NCBI RefSeq assembly: GCF_023700005.1
Contig: NZ_JAMLJK010000002.1
Location: 1-64,000 of the forward strand
DNA: 64,000 bases
From: Larsenimonas rhizosphaerae
GTDB lineage: Bacteria > Pseudomonadota > Gammaproteobacteria > Pseudomonadales > Halomonadaceae
Direction: 5' to 3'
Position numbers and translations under genes: made by a program. The notes below the pieces were generated by a model, which was not told the DNA's origin, ran no database searches, and saw nothing but the letters and a program-made list of their open reading frames with translations. Positions 63,533-64,000 of this stretch are shown here, in pieces (position 1 is the stretch's first letter; every line of letters starts with the position of its first letter).

Positions 63533-63973
63533 TTACTGATCCAGATTGTGCCGAAGCTGATCCAGGGATGCCTTGAGCGAGGCCAGCTCTTCCGGTGAGC
63601 AATGGCTGGCGTCAAAGGCCTGGGCCGGAATACAGGCAGCGCGCTGCCGAAGTGCGCTGCCTTCCTCGGTCAGTGTCACGGTGACCTGGCGTTCATCCGT
63701 GCTGCTTCGCTGGCGGACAAGCAGACCCGCGGTTTCAAGGCGTTTCAGCAGCGGGGTCAGCGTGGCCGAGTTCAGATGAAGCAGCTCACCGATCCGTGAC
63801 ACGCCCTGGCCATCGCGCTCCCATAGCACCAGCATGACCAGGTACTGCGGGTAGGTCAGTGCCAGCTCGTTCAACAGCCGACGATAGGTTCTACCCACTG
63901 CCAGCTGAGCGGCGTACAGGGAAAAACACAGCTGTGACTCAAGGCTCAGGTCGTTATCTGTATCCGTCGACAT
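63533..63973 (-). CDS. ohrR: MarR-family organic hydroperoxide sensor OhrR
   Basis: A 146-residue winged-helix repressor that releases ohr when organic peroxides oxidise its sensing Cys. The sensor is Cys16 ([16 protein letters not shown]) and a second Cys at 125 (ASHC) fits the two-Cys OhrR subgroup. The recognition helix is [19 protein letters not shown] and the wing is [15 protein letters not shown]. The start at 63973 has GAGGA 7 nt upstream. A GTTGC-t-GCAAC palindrome lies between it and ohr (63511-63521). The promoter lies beyond the window edge. Confidence 0.94.
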   Translation of the reverse strand: MSTDTDNDLSLESQLCFSLYAAQLAVGRTYRRLLNELALTYPQYLVMLVLWERDGQGVSRIGELLHLNSATLTPLLKRLETAGLLVRQRSSTDERQVTVTLTEEGSALRQRAACIPAQAFDASHCSPEELASLKASLDQLRHNLDQ

Positions 63974-64000
63974 CGTCATGTCCTCAATATAGATCGTGCG

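Overview
The window is ordinary chromosomal DNA of a moderately GC-rich gammaproteobacterium. The gene set (ubiA/ubiC, oxyR-recG, gmk-rpoZ-spoT, phoBR, soxBDAG-purU, ptxS-kguEKTD, glmU, glmS) and many local gene orders resemble Pseudomonas. The sodium-coupled transporters and the sarcosine/betaine catabolic block suggest a halophilic or salt-tolerant member of Oceanospirillales such as Halomonadaceae. That placement is inference; no database was searched. No integrase, transposase, phage gene, CRISPR array or tRNA was found, and coding density is high.

Layout. 1-144 is the end of an rRNA operon (5S 3' part and terminator). 260-14268 holds cell-envelope sugar genes (glmU, glmS and a DeoR regulator), separated by phoU, uvrD, a HexR-type regulator, a motAB pair, an NSS-family transporter and a DUF72-pdxY pair. 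14431-20887 holds cysZ, an acetate uptake operon (DUF485-actP), a TRIC-family membrane protein, and a YfcC-type carrier paired with an ArgE-like deacylase. 20984-31383 is a one-carbon and glycine block: sdaA, purU, soxG, soxA, soxD, soxB, glyA and a GlxA-type AraC regulator. Together these would turn sarcosine into glycine, serine and pyruvate. 31739-37801 is a GST followed by a ptxS-kguEKTD cluster for 2-ketogluconate use. 37843-39999 is a GntR regulator with an AAHS-type carrier. 40267-44937 contains amiD, phoR, phoB, ubiA and ubiC. 45236-53666 contains an HU gene, a small SCP2-like protein, recG-oxyR, an atypical SDR, ridA, spoT, rpoZ and gmk. 53805-63973 is a run of stress and transport genes: GST, AEC carrier, an unknown membrane protein, an OYE-ArsR pair, an iron-sulfur photolyase, nhaC, an SDR, ogt, and ohr with ohrR.

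No clearly new multigene system was recognised. The most useful observations are regulatory. Two PHO boxes in 11-bp phase lie upstream of phoB. Two TTTCGAAA sites 21 bp apart lie upstream of the DeoR gene. Operator-like palindromes flank ptxS. Inverted TGTATACACATG sites lie upstream of the GntR gene. A four-copy heptamer repeat lies between the GntR and carrier genes. A 54-nt element with 11-bp perfect GC-rich arms lies upstream of the HU gene. A 16-bp-period AT-rich repeat overlaps the leader of the OYE-ArsR pair. The unknown genes most worth attention are the six-helix membrane protein at 55626-56345, the small proteins at 5914 and 45600, and the YfcC-ArgE pair.
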